A stretch of DNA of 64,000 nucleotides from CAVVAH01 sp963746175 (GTDB taxonomy: Bacteria > Actinomycetota > Actinomycetes > JACCUZ01): assembly GCA_963746175.1 (NCBI GenBank), contig CAVVAH010000001.1:1116001-1180000 (forward strand). Reading direction: 5' to 3'. The notes under the pieces were generated by a model. It ran no database searches. It saw only the letters and a list, made by a program, of their open reading frames with translations, and was not told where the DNA came from. Made by a program: the position numbers and the translations under genes. Of the stretch, positions 1 to 7,544 are shown one piece after another (the stretch's first letter is position 1; each line of letters starts with the position of its first letter).

Positions 1-102
1 CTCGTGACCCGCGGCGACATCCCCCGCGACAGCACCGTCCTCTACGCGCACCTGGGCGGGCAGCCCGCGCTCAACGCGTACAGCGCGCTGTTCACCGCCT
101 GA
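1..102 (+). CDS. D-cysteine desulfhydrase / ACC deaminase family, C-terminal end (partial)
   Basis: Only the last 33 codons are inside the window. The reading frame ends in a segment reading TVLYAHLGGQPALNAYSALF, which matches the conserved C-terminus of fold-type II PLP enzymes of the D-cysteine desulfhydrase / 1-aminocyclopropane-1-carboxylate deaminase family (pattern V-L-F-x-H-x-G-G-x-P-A-L-x-A-Y). The family degrades D-cysteine to pyruvate, sulfide and ammonia or deaminates ACC; which substrate applies cannot be told from the tail. A strong hairpin follows the stop codon. It lies outside the integrated element and so belongs to the host chromosome. Confidence 0.7.
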   Translation, partial: LVTRGDIPRDSTVLYAHLGGQPALNAYSALFTA

Positions 103-130
103 CCCGACGTTGCCGAGACGGACGAGAGAC

Positions 131-166
131 GGCCTCGGCCGGTGTAGCGAGCACCGAGCCGAGGCC
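131..166 (+). terminator. Hairpin terminator after the desulfhydrase-like gene
   Basis: An 8-bp perfect inverted repeat (GGCCTCGG / CCGAGGCC) is extended inward by a CGGTG/CACCG pairing. It stands about 30 nt after the stop codon. The stem is very G+C-rich with no clear U tract, as is common in actinobacteria. Confidence 0.6.
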
Positions 167-301
167 TTGATCCCTGACCTGCGAGAACAGGAGAAGGGAC
201 CCAGGACCGATCGTCGCACCACACCCGTGCCGGCTCACCGGCAGCCCGCCTCAGACCACGGGACACGGGACACGGGAGGAGGATCGCCGGTGCCGCCGAC
301 G

Positions 302-418
302 TCAGCGGGCCAGCAGTGGAGCGTCCGGCGGCAGCAGCCCCGACGCCAGGAAGATCGACACCACCCAGATGAGCAGGCCGAGGAACACCACCAGCCGCCT
401 CCATGCCGAACCGCCCAC
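302..418 (-). CDS. Small single-pass membrane protein (hypothetical)
   Basis: A 38-codon GTG-started frame encodes a basic N-terminus (VGGSAWRR), one clear hydrophobic helix (LVVFLGLLIWVVSIFLASGLL) and a short tail. No family is recognised. An in-frame stop lies four codons upstream of the GTG, which fixes the maximum length; the ribosome-binding site is weak (GAAG). It is convergent with the desulfhydrase-like gene. The hydrophobic pattern is the only support, so it could be chance. Confidence 0.35.
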   Translation of the reverse strand: MGGSAWRRLVVFLGLLIWVVSIFLASGLLPPDAPLLAR

Positions 419-630
419 ACCTTCACGCTAGTCGCGGACGACGATCCGTGCCGGTCCGGTGGGGCCCGCGGACGGACGGGGCCTAGAGGCGAGCAGCCTC
501 TCGACGGCCGCTGGCCGATCCGTCCCGGGTCCGTGCGCACCCGAACGCACAAGAACGCCGCGCGCGGACGACGCTGCCGCATCGCCCCACGTCAGCGACC
601 CGTCCAGGCATCGCTGCAGGTCGCGGGGCC

Positions 631-665
631 CAGGCGGCGGACGAGTCGGCCTGTAAGCCGGGTTC
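631..665. repeat. Distal attachment-site repeat (copy of rnpB 3' end)
   Basis: This 35-bp sequence is identical to the segment at 10086-10120, which is the 3' end of the RNase P RNA gene. The match stops abruptly on both sides, as expected for an att core duplicated by site-specific integration. It marks the far end of the island. Confidence 0.85.
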
Positions 666-1047
666 AGTTGCTACGCGTCCGCTGACCAAGGGACTTCTGA
701 CCAATGTCGCTCTGACCTGCACAGACGCTTCCCGACGTTTCCTTCCTTGTCTCGGTTGTTCTCGTGCTGTTGTGCCCCCGAAGTGCCCCAGGTTGCCGGC
801 CCGGTGACGCTCGTGATGAGCACTTTGAGCCCGGACGGGACGGCACCTTGAAGGACTTCGCGGCCTGCGCGGTGATCGTGTCGAGCCCAACGAGGTCCTC
901 GCGGTGCGTCGCGCGGACGACGCACTTGCGGATGTTGACCGACGCAGGACTCGCCCGCCTGCGTCTATGTCTGTGTTGCACTCTGACCTGCGGCTTTAGC
1001 GTTGGCGAGCGTTGATCAGCGGCGAAGGCTCGCGGACGTCTTGCGGA
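666..1047. other. Gene-poor stretch inside the island, next to the distal att repeat
   Basis: No frame here shows recognisable protein features or convincing codon use. It may contain integrase arm-type sites or decayed coding sequence, but I see no clear motif. Confidence 0.4.
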
Positions 1048-1281
1048 CTATTTGCAGACCGCGAGCAGTCCGAAGTTGAGCACGATCGGTAGGTCGAGGC
1101 TCTCCTCCTGCCGGACCTCGCCCACGATGATCCGCGAGGGCCGCCTCCGCAGCGCCTCCTTGACCAGCCGGCGCAGCTTGATCTCGCCGGTGCCCTCGAG
1201 GCTGGGTTGCCGGCACTGCATCGCCACCACGTCGGGCAGCGGCACCCTGAGCACGAACAAGCGCAGATGACATAGGTACAC
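1048..1281 (-). pseudogene. Fragment of a CpaF/TadA-type secretion or conjugation ATPase
   Basis: The middle of this frame (VVAMQCRQPSLEGTGEIKL, then LVKEALRRRPSRIIVGEVR) matches the conserved core of CpaF/TadA/VirB11-like ATPases: the R-Q-x-N-x-E-G-x-G-E-V-T motif followed by the Walker B-like region R-P-D-R-I-I-V-G-E-V-R. Family members exceed 350 residues and need an upstream Walker A; here fewer than 70 matching residues remain, with unrelated sequence before the match and a stop soon after. It is therefore a remnant. Such ATPases power pilus assembly, and homologues occur in actinobacterial conjugative elements, which fits the island context. Confidence 0.7.
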
Positions 1282-1418
1282 GCCTCTGCGTCACCCGATG
1301 TCTACGGAGAGAAGCGCTTGTGACTCAGAGGGCCGTCGCCGACATGAGGGGACTATTCACGGCGGATGGGTCATGCCTAGTATCCGGGCACATAACGGAC
1401 CCGACCGAGGATGGTTTG

Positions 1419-2285
1419 ATGAAACTACGCTTCAAGGCGGCACTAGCCGCCCTAGCGATCGCGCTCACCGCTGGGCTCGCCACAGCCGCACCGGCCGCGG
1501 CGGTCACCGGTGGCGAAGCCGACGGAAACAAGCACCCCAACGTGGGGCTCATCCTCTTCTACAGCCCCGATGGACGCTTCCGGTGCTCAGCCACCCTCGT
1601 CACGCCCACGGTCCTGTTGACCGCGGCGCACTGCACCGTAGACACCGTGGGCAAGACCCTCGTGGACTTCCGATCCGTGGTGGCGCTCACGCCGCCCACC
1701 GGCTACCCGGTCGCCGCTGATCCGACCACCGGCTACACCCAGGCCGAGATCCTGAACGCCGGCTTCCTTTCGGGCACGGCATACGCCCACCCGGATTACT
1801 CGAACTTCACTGACCTCGACAACTGGAACGACGTCGGTGTCATCGTGCTCGACAAGCCGGTCACCAACATCACCCCAGCCACGATCGCACCCCTGAACTA
1901 CCTCGACGCCTACGCCCAGCCGGTGCTGAACAAGACGCTGTTCACGTCGGTGGGCTACGGGACCGAGGTGCGAAAGCCGGCCTCGGGTCCGCAGAACCCG
2001 ACCCCCGAGTCCTATCCGCTGATCCGCCGGTTCGCCGTGCAGCCAGGCCAGAAGCTGACGGCCCAGATCTTGCAGCTCAACGGCAACATCAACGACAACC
2101 GCGGCACCGGCGGCACCTGCTTCGGTGACTCCGGCGGCCCAACTTTCCTCAACGGATACGTCGTGACCGTCACCAGCTACAGCTACACCAACAACTGTCG
2201 CTACCTCGGCGGCTACCAGCGCGTCGACATCAAGGTAGTGCAGGACTGGTTGGCAACCTTCGGCGTCATTGCCCCAACCGCCTGA
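1419..2285 (+). CDS. Secreted trypsin-like serine protease (S1 family)
   Basis: The 288-residue protein starts with a signal peptide (MKLRFKAALAALAIALTAGL, cleavage probably after the APAAA segment near residue 28) followed by VTGG, resembling the mature N-terminus of trypsins. The catalytic triad is complete: His71 in TAAHC, Asp138 in NDVGVIVLD and Ser238 in GDSGGP. The start was chosen because the signal peptide begins there and a GAGGA ribosome site lies about 8 nt upstream; an in-frame extension upstream has no protein character. It is probably exported by Sec and acts outside the cell; the substrate is unknown. It is followed by a very strong hairpin terminator. Its codons look less G/C-biased than those of the host genes, in line with transfer. 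Confidence 0.88.
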   Translation: MKLRFKAALAALAIALTAGLATAAPAAAVTGGEADGNKHPNVGLILFYSPDGRFRCSATLVTPTVLLTAAHCTVDTVGKTLVDFRSVVALTPPTGYPVAADPTTGYTQAEILNAGFLSGTAYAHPDYSNFTDLDNWNDVGVIVLDKPVTNITPATIAPLNYLDAYAQPVLNKTLFTSVGYGTEVRKPASGPQNPTPESYPLIRRFAVQPGQKLTAQILQLNGNINDNRGTGGTCFGDSGGPTFLNGYVVTVTSYSYTNNCRYLGGYQRVDIKVVQDWLATFGVIAPTA

Positions 2286-2300
2286 GGTTTCTGCCCACCA

Positions 2301-2336
2301 CGACGCCCACCTCGTCCCACGACGAGGTGGGCGTCG
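2301..2336 (+). terminator. Strong intrinsic terminator after the protease gene
   Basis: A perfect 16-bp stem with a 4-nt loop (CCAC) begins 15 nt after the stop codon. The stem has both G+C-rich and mixed parts and would fold very stably. Confidence 0.8.
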
Positions 2337-2508
2337 CCGTAGTCCGCCAGGTAGACAGCCGGTCGATCAGGCACTGCCGGCATTTGGCGTGGCGGGCCGG
2401 CCCTGCTGCGCGTGCCGACCCGGCACCAACTCCGCGAGGTGGACCAGGAGCCCGAGCAGTTCGGGGTGCGCGTGAACTACCAAGACGAAGCTTCGCGCGG
2501 CGGAGTTC

Positions 2509-2775
2509 ATGCTCGCCGGGCGAGCGGAGCGAGAGTCGCTCAGCAAGACGGTCGCGGCAGCTCATGATGCAGCGGTCGCGGCTGCTGGCGAGGACGCGAT
2601 CTTTGACGAGGTAGCTCTGACTCACATGGAGGCAGCCGCCAAGCTCGAGCTCCTGGCGTCCCAGCGCCGCATCGACGAGGACCGAATCGACCTCCTGGGG
2701 CGTGCCGAGGTGGAGCGGGCCATGGCGGCCAGCGCCACTACTAGTCGCTCCGACGAGGTCCGTCCAGGACTCTGA
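2509..2775 (+). CDS. Hypothetical helical protein
   Basis: The 88-residue frame is rich in Ala, Glu, Arg and Leu and reads like an amphipathic helical or coiled-coil protein (for example THMEAAAKLELLASQRRIDE). No family is recognised. Protein-like sequence continues about 11 codons upstream of the first ATG to an in-frame stop without a start codon, so the gene may have lost its 5' end. The Shine-Dalgarno sequence (GCGGAG) is close to the ATG. It could be a decayed remnant rather than a functional gene. Confidence 0.4.
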   Translation: MLAGRAERESLSKTVAAAHDAAVAAAGEDAIFDEVALTHMEAAAKLELLASQRRIDEDRIDLLGRAEVERAMAASATTSRSDEVRPGL

Positions 2776-2973
2776 TTGGTCATCGAACGACCGAGGGTCT
2801 GTCCGCTGTCGACGCTCGAGCGGTGCTGGCCGAGGAGGGTGGCGCGGTACCAGCGGCCGTTGTCGTGCGGGACGAGGACCTCGCGGGCGGGCATGGGTCG
2901 GCTTCTCGATCGTGCGGCTCGACCCCGGGCGTCAGGGCTAGCCGGCTATGCCCGCGGTTCCCGTCTCTGCCGG

Positions 2974-3207
2974 TCAGGGCTGGGTCCGCCCTCGGCTCCT
3001 GGCATGCCGTCCCCTCGACGGCAGCGACGCACGACGGCGCTCGAAAATCGCCGCGATGCCCACGCCCGCGTAGTACAGGGGGCCGGCGACCAGGGCCAAC
3101 AGCCCCGCGGTGATGACCGCCGCGATCACCAGCGGAAGACCGCCCGCCTGTAGCGCCCAGCCCCATAGCGACGCGAAGTCGTGCCACAGGTTCACGGCGG
3201 CGCCCAC
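2974..3207 (-). CDS. Small membrane protein (hypothetical)
   Basis: The GTG-started 77-codon frame encodes NLWHDFASLWGWAL followed by a long hydrophobic stretch (LPLVIAAVITAGLLALVAG) and a second weakly hydrophobic segment before a basic ERRR motif, suggesting one or two membrane helices. It lies directly after another short frame with a hydrophobic C-terminus, so the two may form a small operon. Small membrane proteins of this type are common in mobile elements, but no family is assigned. Confidence 0.4.
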   Translation of the reverse strand: MGAAVNLWHDFASLWGWALQAGGLPLVIAAVITAGLLALVAGPLYYAGVGIAAIFERRRASLPSRGRHARSRGRTQP

Positions 3208-3210
3208 CGA

Positions 3211-3408
3211 CTAGGGCAGCATCGTCGCGGCTAGCGTGACGGTCACAAGGATCGCAACAACCAGAAGCGGAAAGAGCACCCTGCCAGTTTCCGGCCAAGC
3301 GGACGAGATTCCCCGTCGACAACTTTGACTGCACCCAGTTGGACGAGACCAGTCGCCCTCGGTCGTCCCTCGGTCACCATTCACACGAGGAATGTGCCTC
3401 ACCGCCAT
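3211..3408 (-). CDS. Possible small membrane protein upstream of the 2974-3207 gene
   Basis: Only the last 22 residues (VLFPLLVVAILVTVTLAATM region) are persuasive, forming a hydrophobic helix that ends at the stop codon 3 nt before the next GTG start. The N-terminal two thirds look unlike a protein and the start is uncertain. It may be a shorter gene or a shadow. Confidence 0.22.
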   Translation of the reverse strand: MAVRHIPRVNGDRGTTEGDWSRPTGCSQSCRRGISSAWPETGRVLFPLLVVAILVTVTLAATMLP

Positions 3409-3680
3409 GACGCCACGTCCATGCCTGCCAGGCAAGCGACGCAACTCCCAAGATCACGCTGAGTTCGCGAGGGCGAGCGTCACCCCCCGAGGGCCCGGTC
3501 GCCAGTCAGCGGCCGCGCCCTCGCGTGTCTGAGCACTCGCCCAGCGGGCAGGGGGCGGCCTGCCGGCGTCGTCCCATCCAGCGAGGGGGCGGCGCCGGTC
3601 GCAAGTGCTGCATGGCAAGTCCGGGACGGGGCAGGGACGCCTGCGTGCCTGAGCATCAACCTCACGAGCGTGCGCGTGCT

Positions 3681-3914
3681 GTGCACGACGAGATGGCTTG
3701 TCTACAGCAACAGGCGGACAACGCCACCGCCAGCCTCCGGGCTCGTCGCCGCGCCCGTCGCCGGCAGTTGAGCGTGCGCCGCTCACTGCGGTTGGCCCTA
3801 GTCCTCGTCGTCGTCTTTGCCGCGGCGGTCGTAGCGCTCGACGCGTGGGAGGTCAGGACCACGGTGGTGGACCTTGTTCGACACGAAGTGATCGAGCCGT
3901 CACAAGGGCGTTGA
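3681..3914 (+). CDS. Small single-pass membrane protein (hypothetical)
   Basis: A frame of about 77 residues encodes a basic stretch (ARRRARRRQLSVRRS) followed by one strong membrane helix (LALVLVVVFAAAVVALDAW) and an acidic C-terminal tail, a layout suggesting an N-in single-span protein. The GTG start or the ATG four codons later are both possible; neither has a strong ribosome site. A perfect 10-bp hairpin that begins the 145-bp island repeat follows it and could end transcription. Confidence 0.4.
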   Translation: MHDEMACLQQQADNATASLRARRRARRRQLSVRRSLRLALVLVVVFAAAVVALDAWEVRTTVVDLVRHEVIEPSQGR

Positions 3915-3931
3915 CCGGGCCCGGTCAGAGA

Positions 3932-4076
3932 GCCGCACCCGCTCCGGGGCTGGAACGGGTGCGGCCAACGCCCGCCGCCGTTCCGGGGGGCCAGACAGCG
4001 ACGGGCGTAACACAAAGCGTCCAAGGTCGTTGGTAGGAAGCCGCTACAGACACGCCGTACAGGGGTCGACGTGTCT
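3932..4076. repeat. 145-bp interspersed island repeat, copy 1
   Basis: The unit starts with a perfect 10-bp stem (GCCGCACCCG / CGGGTGCGGC), contains a conserved centre and ends in a 29-nt block (4047-4075) identical to the second copy. That block contains an inverted pair GACACG/CGTGTC. The second copy is at 6469-6613 in the same orientation. No coding function is apparent. Confidence 0.7.
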
Positions 4077-4245
4077 GAGCACGGGTCCGGCCGGCGCAGC
4101 CGGGCCCCGGCCGCACCTGTTCTACCGCCTGCGCCCGTCGGAGGGGCAGCCTCTTGAGGCTGGGTGCTCGGCGGGGGGGCCTGACGACGAGTGCTTCATC
4201 GGGCAACCCAGGTGCTGCGGCGAGCGCACGGCCGGAGGAGCCCCG

Positions 4246-4542
4246 ATGATCAGCACGACTGGTAGCCGAAGCCGCACCCGGGCACTGGGCGTTTCCTGGC
4301 TCTTCCCCGGCGTGCCAGGCGGGGCGCTGCATGCACCGGACAGCGAATTGCCACTACGAGCGTCTGGACCGCGGCTCGTGGGTAGTCCTGCAGAGGTGCT
4401 ACAGAAGGCTTGTTACAGCGGGAGGGTGTACCAGGCGGGCACCTCGGAACTGCCTGCCGAGTTGCTTGTGAACAGCCTGGCCGAACTCTCGGGTCTCTGG
4501 CAGGTGGCTACCGACCGCCCGGCCCCACGATTCGTATTCTGA
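4246..4542 (+). CDS. Hypothetical protein
   Basis: The 98-residue frame begins at an ATG preceded by a near-ideal ribosome site (GGAGGAG, 5-nt spacing), the best translation signal in this part of the island. The C-terminal half (EVLQKACYSGRVYQAG, then LPAELLVNSLAELSGLWQVA) looks like a folded helical segment; no signal peptide or membrane helix is seen and no family is recognised. It lies 68 nt upstream of the RsbW-like ATPase gene on the same strand and could be co-transcribed with it. Confidence 0.5.
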   Translation: MISTTGSRSRTRALGVSWLFPGVPGGALHAPDSELPLRASGPRLVGSPAEVLQKACYSGRVYQAGTSELPAELLVNSLAELSGLWQVATDRPAPRFVF

Positions 4543-4610
4543 GCGCACATCGATCCCACAGGGATTTGCGCGCGCCAGGTACCACCGCGGCGGTGTTTGT
4601 CATTGGCAGA

Positions 4611-5081
4611 ATGGGCCAGACCGATGTCATGGCGCTCGATGCGGACGGCGGACGCCTTTCACTGGCAGCCGACGGAGTGACGCCGGTTCTCGTAATTGCG
4701 CTTGCCGTGGCGGCTTCTGCTCCCGGCCAGGCTCGAAGGACGCTGCGCGGCTGGTTGGTGACCTCCAGGAAGTGCGCCACGGAGATCATGGACACGGCTG
4801 ACCTTCTCGTCAGTGAGGTCGTGAGCAATGCCATCCGGCACACCGAGTCGGCGACGGTGCCGATGACGCTGAGTTGGCGCGGTTCACGGATGCGTGTCGG
4901 GGTGGAGGACACGCACAGCCGCCTCGTGGGCCCACCCGTACCCTCCCCACCATCGGAGTCCGGAGGAGGAGGACGCGGGTTGTGGCTGATCGACCAACTC
5001 GCCGACGCCTGGGGATCCGAACGCATCCGCACCACCGGTAAGACCGTCTGGTTCGAGCTGGACTGCAGCCGAGACGACTGA
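4611..5081 (+). CDS. RsbW/SpoIIAB-like ATP-binding regulatory protein
   Basis: The 156-residue protein carries a HATPase_c fold of the anti-sigma kinase type. Visible are the N box (LLVSEVVSNAIRH), a G1-like segment (VGVEDTHS) and a glycine-rich G2 segment (GGGGRGLWLIDQLADAWG) followed by the typical C-terminal strand (TVWFELD). Such proteins bind or phosphorylate STAS-domain antagonists and sigma factors in partner-switching circuits. A STAS protein is encoded convergently about 110 nt away, so the two may act together. An in-frame GTG six codons upstream is an alternative start. Confidence 0.82.
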   Translation: MGQTDVMALDADGGRLSLAADGVTPVLVIALAVAASAPGQARRTLRGWLVTSRKCATEIMDTADLLVSEVVSNAIRHTESATVPMTLSWRGSRMRVGVEDTHSRLVGPPVPSPPSESGGGGRGLWLIDQLADAWGSERIRTTGKTVWFELDCSRDD

Positions 5082-5190
5082 CCCTGGAGTAACGCGCGCG
5101 CGTACAGAAGAGACGGCGGACGCGGGTCAACGTTCGGACGCGCGGCCGGAGATCTCCCTACCGGCAACCTCACTCCACGCGAACGCGCGG

Positions 5191-5547
5191 CTACGCCGTC
5201 TGCGCCCCCGCGTGGGGCACATGGGGAAAGCTCACGCCAACCACTTCCAGGAGACGCGCCACTTGCGGCGAGGCGGCCGTGAGCACCAGCTCCCCATCGA
5301 TCAGTGCCGCGGTGCGCTGAGCCACCAGCAGCGCGTGTAGGCCGGCGCTGTCCATAAACGGGACTCCGGACAAGTCCAGCTGAAGAGCGGTCGCGGGGCC
5401 GTGGGCCAGCCGGTCGGTGAGGGCGTGCAGTAGCTGCGGTGCGGTTTCGAGGTCGAGCTCGCCTCGGACGATCATGGTCATGTGCCCGGCAGTTATGCGG
5501 GTGAGAATCTGCAGAGGGAGAGCAGAGAAGGACACGAAGGCCTCCAC
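5191..5547 (-). CDS. STAS-domain anti-sigma factor antagonist
   Basis: The 118-residue protein is a single STAS domain. The strand-helix pattern (MTMIVRGELDLETAPQLLHAL) and the motif LDLSGVPFMDSAGLHALL are clear; the serine in MDSAG aligns with the residue phosphorylated by RsbW/SpoIIAB kinases. It would release a sigma factor or other target when unphosphorylated. Its probable partner is the RsbW-like protein encoded convergently. The GTG start gives the usual length. Confidence 0.82.
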   Translation of the reverse strand: MEAFVSFSALPLQILTRITAGHMTMIVRGELDLETAPQLLHALTDRLAHGPATALQLDLSGVPFMDSAGLHALLVAQRTAALIDGELVLTAASPQVARLLEVVGVSFPHVPHAGAQTA

Positions 5548-5996
5548 TGTGACCGGTCCCTACGGACCGATGCCGCTGCTCTTTCGAGCCGCTGGGTCGG
5601 GGCTGGTGTCTCAGCCGTTCGACGCGAGGCTGACAGTGTCAGTCCTGAATCCACCCGTTGGCAAGCGCTGCCCGGGCGCGGGGTGGGTGGGCCGCAAGCG
5701 CCCCGTCGCCGGTGGCAGGACCCGGTTCCTCGCGCCACGCTCCCGCGCCGGTCAAGGCCGCAGGGACGTCTGGCGCCTGGAGCCCTCTTTCTCGGGCCGC
5801 GCTGAAGGACCTGAGTAGGCGTCATGTCGCTCCTCCCCTCCGCGAGCGGCGCACCATCGAGACGCGACAGGGTGTCTTGCGGTTCGGACATCTTGGTCAA
5901 GGATCCTTCTGAGGGGTTGACCCGCCCCTGGCGCGGGAGAACCCTCATGATCGTCCCCGCCTCAATGAGTCCGCCGCCCCTCGGCGACTCCCTACA

Positions 5997-6023
5997 CCCG
6001 GCGCTCACCCCCGGAGCGCCGGG
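5997..6023. terminator. Terminator-like hairpin in gene-poor island DNA
   Basis: A perfect 9-bp stem (CCCGGCGCT / AGCGCCGGG) with a 9-nt loop is followed on the + strand by a T-rich stretch (TCTTGGCGTTGTGTTT). No intact upstream gene is seen for it to terminate. Confidence 0.4.
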
Positions 6024-6129
6024 TCTTGGCGTTGTGTTTCCAACTCTGGTTCGTCCTAGCCGACCATCCGCGCGCAGTGCCCGCCGTCGGGCCGGACCTG
6101 GAGGCGCGGGTATGAGCAGCGCGGGGTTA

Positions 6130-6154
6130 GGTCAGGTCAGGTCAGGTCAGGTCA
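6130..6154. repeat. Five tandem copies of GGTCA
   Basis: A perfect pentanucleotide tandem repeat. It lies in non-coding island DNA and could vary in copy number by slippage. Confidence 0.9.
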
Positions 6155-6372
6155 CGGTCCGTGTTGCGCCGCTCATTGGAACGACATCGCCGCTTGCGGG
6201 GATCGGCCTACTGGCCGATGGCAGAGCGGGCGGGACGGGACAAGACTGGCCGTGCCGAGCTCGAGGGGGATTGAGAGCCCGGCGGGGGAAGGCCAGGAGA
6301 CTGGCCGGCCGGAAGGGTCCGCACTCACCTGTGGGCCCTTTCTGCTGTCAGCATCGGGCCATGATCCACCGC

Positions 6373-6417
6373 CACAAGTGGCCCGGCCGGATCGTGCTGG
6401 CGGTCGGGTGCTTCACC
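6373..6417. repeat. 45-bp island repeat, copy 1
   Basis: It matches 8230-8274 at 37 of 45 positions without gaps, including a 12-nt identical block (CGGATCGTGCTG). The second copy overlaps the 3' end of the truncated sigma gene. Confidence 0.6.
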
Positions 6418-6468
6418 AGCTGATGGTGCGTCACGGGGCTGATCCTGGTCGCCTTGGGCTGAGGCAGC

Positions 6469-6613
6469 GCCGCACCCCGCTGGGGTGAGCAGGCGGGTGC
6501 GGCAGGCGCCCGCTGCTGTTCCGGGTGCCAGACAGCGACTGGCGTAACACAGAGCGTCCAGGGTCGATCGAGCGACGGGGGCATCAGACACGCCGTACAG
6601 GGGTCGACGTGTC
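6469..6613. repeat. 145-bp interspersed island repeat, copy 2
   Basis: Same length and orientation as the copy at 3932-4076. The leading hairpin is kept as a 9-bp stem (GCCGCACCC / GGGTGCGGC), the middle is diverged and the last 29 nt (6585-6613) are identical. Confidence 0.7.
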
Positions 6614-6944
6614 ATGAGGCGTGGGCCGCCGCCTGAGGGGCGCGCGGCCCCGGCCGGCGACGTGCAAGGGCTGACCGGAGTGGGCCCAAGCCTTGCGCCA
6701 CCGCGGGTGCGGAAGCAGGCTGAGATCCGTCCCGCCCGGACCCCGCGCCGACGCACTGAGAGCCGCCCGCGTCGCCGTCGACTCCCCTCCCCCCAGGGTC
6801 CGGCGTCGCGGGCCTCGTGGATACGGGACGTGAATCGGCCGGTCTCGTGTCCGTAACGCACAGCCCTACGCCATCGATGGGGGGCGGGGTCGCGTCGTCG
6901 CCGGAAGGCGTTGGGGGGTGACGGCGCGGCCCTCCGGTATGCGT

Positions 6945-7133
6945 CTAGGCGCGCTGCTCCGGCACCAGCTTCGCAAGATCGACGTGCTTCACGACCGCGG
7001 CGACGGAGCGGCAGTCCGCCACCCAGTACCGGCCGCGCTTGACTCGCAGCATCTGCTGGGCCGGACGGGCCAGGGACACCTGGACGACGACGTGCTCGAC
7101 CCGCCATCCGTCCGGCGTGACCATGGCGCTCAT
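6945..7133 (-). CDS. Small conserved protein of the type found in actinobacterial mobile elements
   Basis: The 62-residue protein (MSAMVTPDGWRVEHVVVQ, then LRVKRGRYWVADCRSVA and HVDLAKLVPE) resembles a family of tiny proteins I recall from actinobacterial integrative elements and plasmids, whose members share W-R-V-E, L-R-V-x-R-x-G-x-x-V-A-D-x-R and V-D-L-A-x-L motifs. Function is unknown. A GGAG ribosome site lies 6 nt before the ATG, which supports the start. The family resemblance is from memory and has not been searched. Confidence 0.55.
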   Translation of the reverse strand: MSAMVTPDGWRVEHVVVQVSLARPAQQMLRVKRGRYWVADCRSVAAVVKHVDLAKLVPEQRA

Positions 7134-7483
7134 CGACAGCTCCGCAGGCGTCGCGCGACCACCAGCGCGATTGCGCTGACGATGGCGACCACCACGACTG
7201 TGCGGAGCGTTCCGCGGCCACCAGGATGCTTGCCTGGCCCGGCGGCCGGGGACTGAGGCCGGGAGGCCGAGCGATCCGTCGGTCAGCCGACTCGCGCCGG
7301 CGGTGGCCCGGTGAACCGCTCGAGGTTGTTGCCGTGTTCGTCGGCGCAGCCCGGGCACCGGCGGCGCGATAGGAGCGGTCGACCCGGCGAAGCTGCTCGG
7401 GCTGTGTCGTCATACCTCGCTGGACGCTGCTGGTCACGGGGCTCGGGGCTGCACATGGAGCGCACCGCGCCGCATGACGACGG
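7134..7483. other. Gene-poor stretch upstream of the DUF4396 gene
   Basis: No confident gene. On the minus strand a short frame ending near 7283 encodes a CxxC-containing segment (RRCPGCADEHGNNLERF), which might be a decayed zinc-ribbon-like small gene. Confidence 0.35.
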
Positions 7484-7512
7484 TTGATGCTAATACCCCC
7501 CACCGGTATGGT
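7484..7512 (+). promoter_or_regulatory. Promoter with CsoR-like operator in the spacer
   Basis: A -35 box TTGATG and a -10 box TATGGT are separated by 17 nt. The spacer and -10 hold the 17-bp pseudopalindrome ATACC-N7-GGTAT (7493-7509), the shape of operators bound by CsoR/CstR/FrmR-family repressors of copper or sulfur genes. It lies about 33 nt upstream of the DUF4396 start, so repressor binding would block RNA polymerase. No csoR gene is in the window. Confidence 0.6.
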
Positions 7513-7544
7513 GAAGTCCTGGACCGACCCGGAAGGCCAACGCC

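Larger units (their letters stand above)
5548..6468. other. Gene-poor stretch inside the island
   Basis: No complete gene is convincing. It contains a terminator-like hairpin, a pentanucleotide tandem repeat, a 45-bp repeat copy and a short frame ending at 6115 whose tail (LCFQLWFVLADHPRAVPAVG) reads like protein but has no start codon, possibly a 5'-truncated gene remnant. Confidence 0.4.

Noticed and set aside
3932..4076. Possible integron attC site because of repeated GCGTAAC-like cores
   Set aside because: The core does not fit the RYYYAAC/GTTRRRY pair, and no integron integrase or cassette array is present.
7283..7465. 60-codon minus-strand frame with a CPGC motif
   Set aside because: Only about 20 residues look protein-like and the rest does not; no convincing start. 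Noted as possible decay only.
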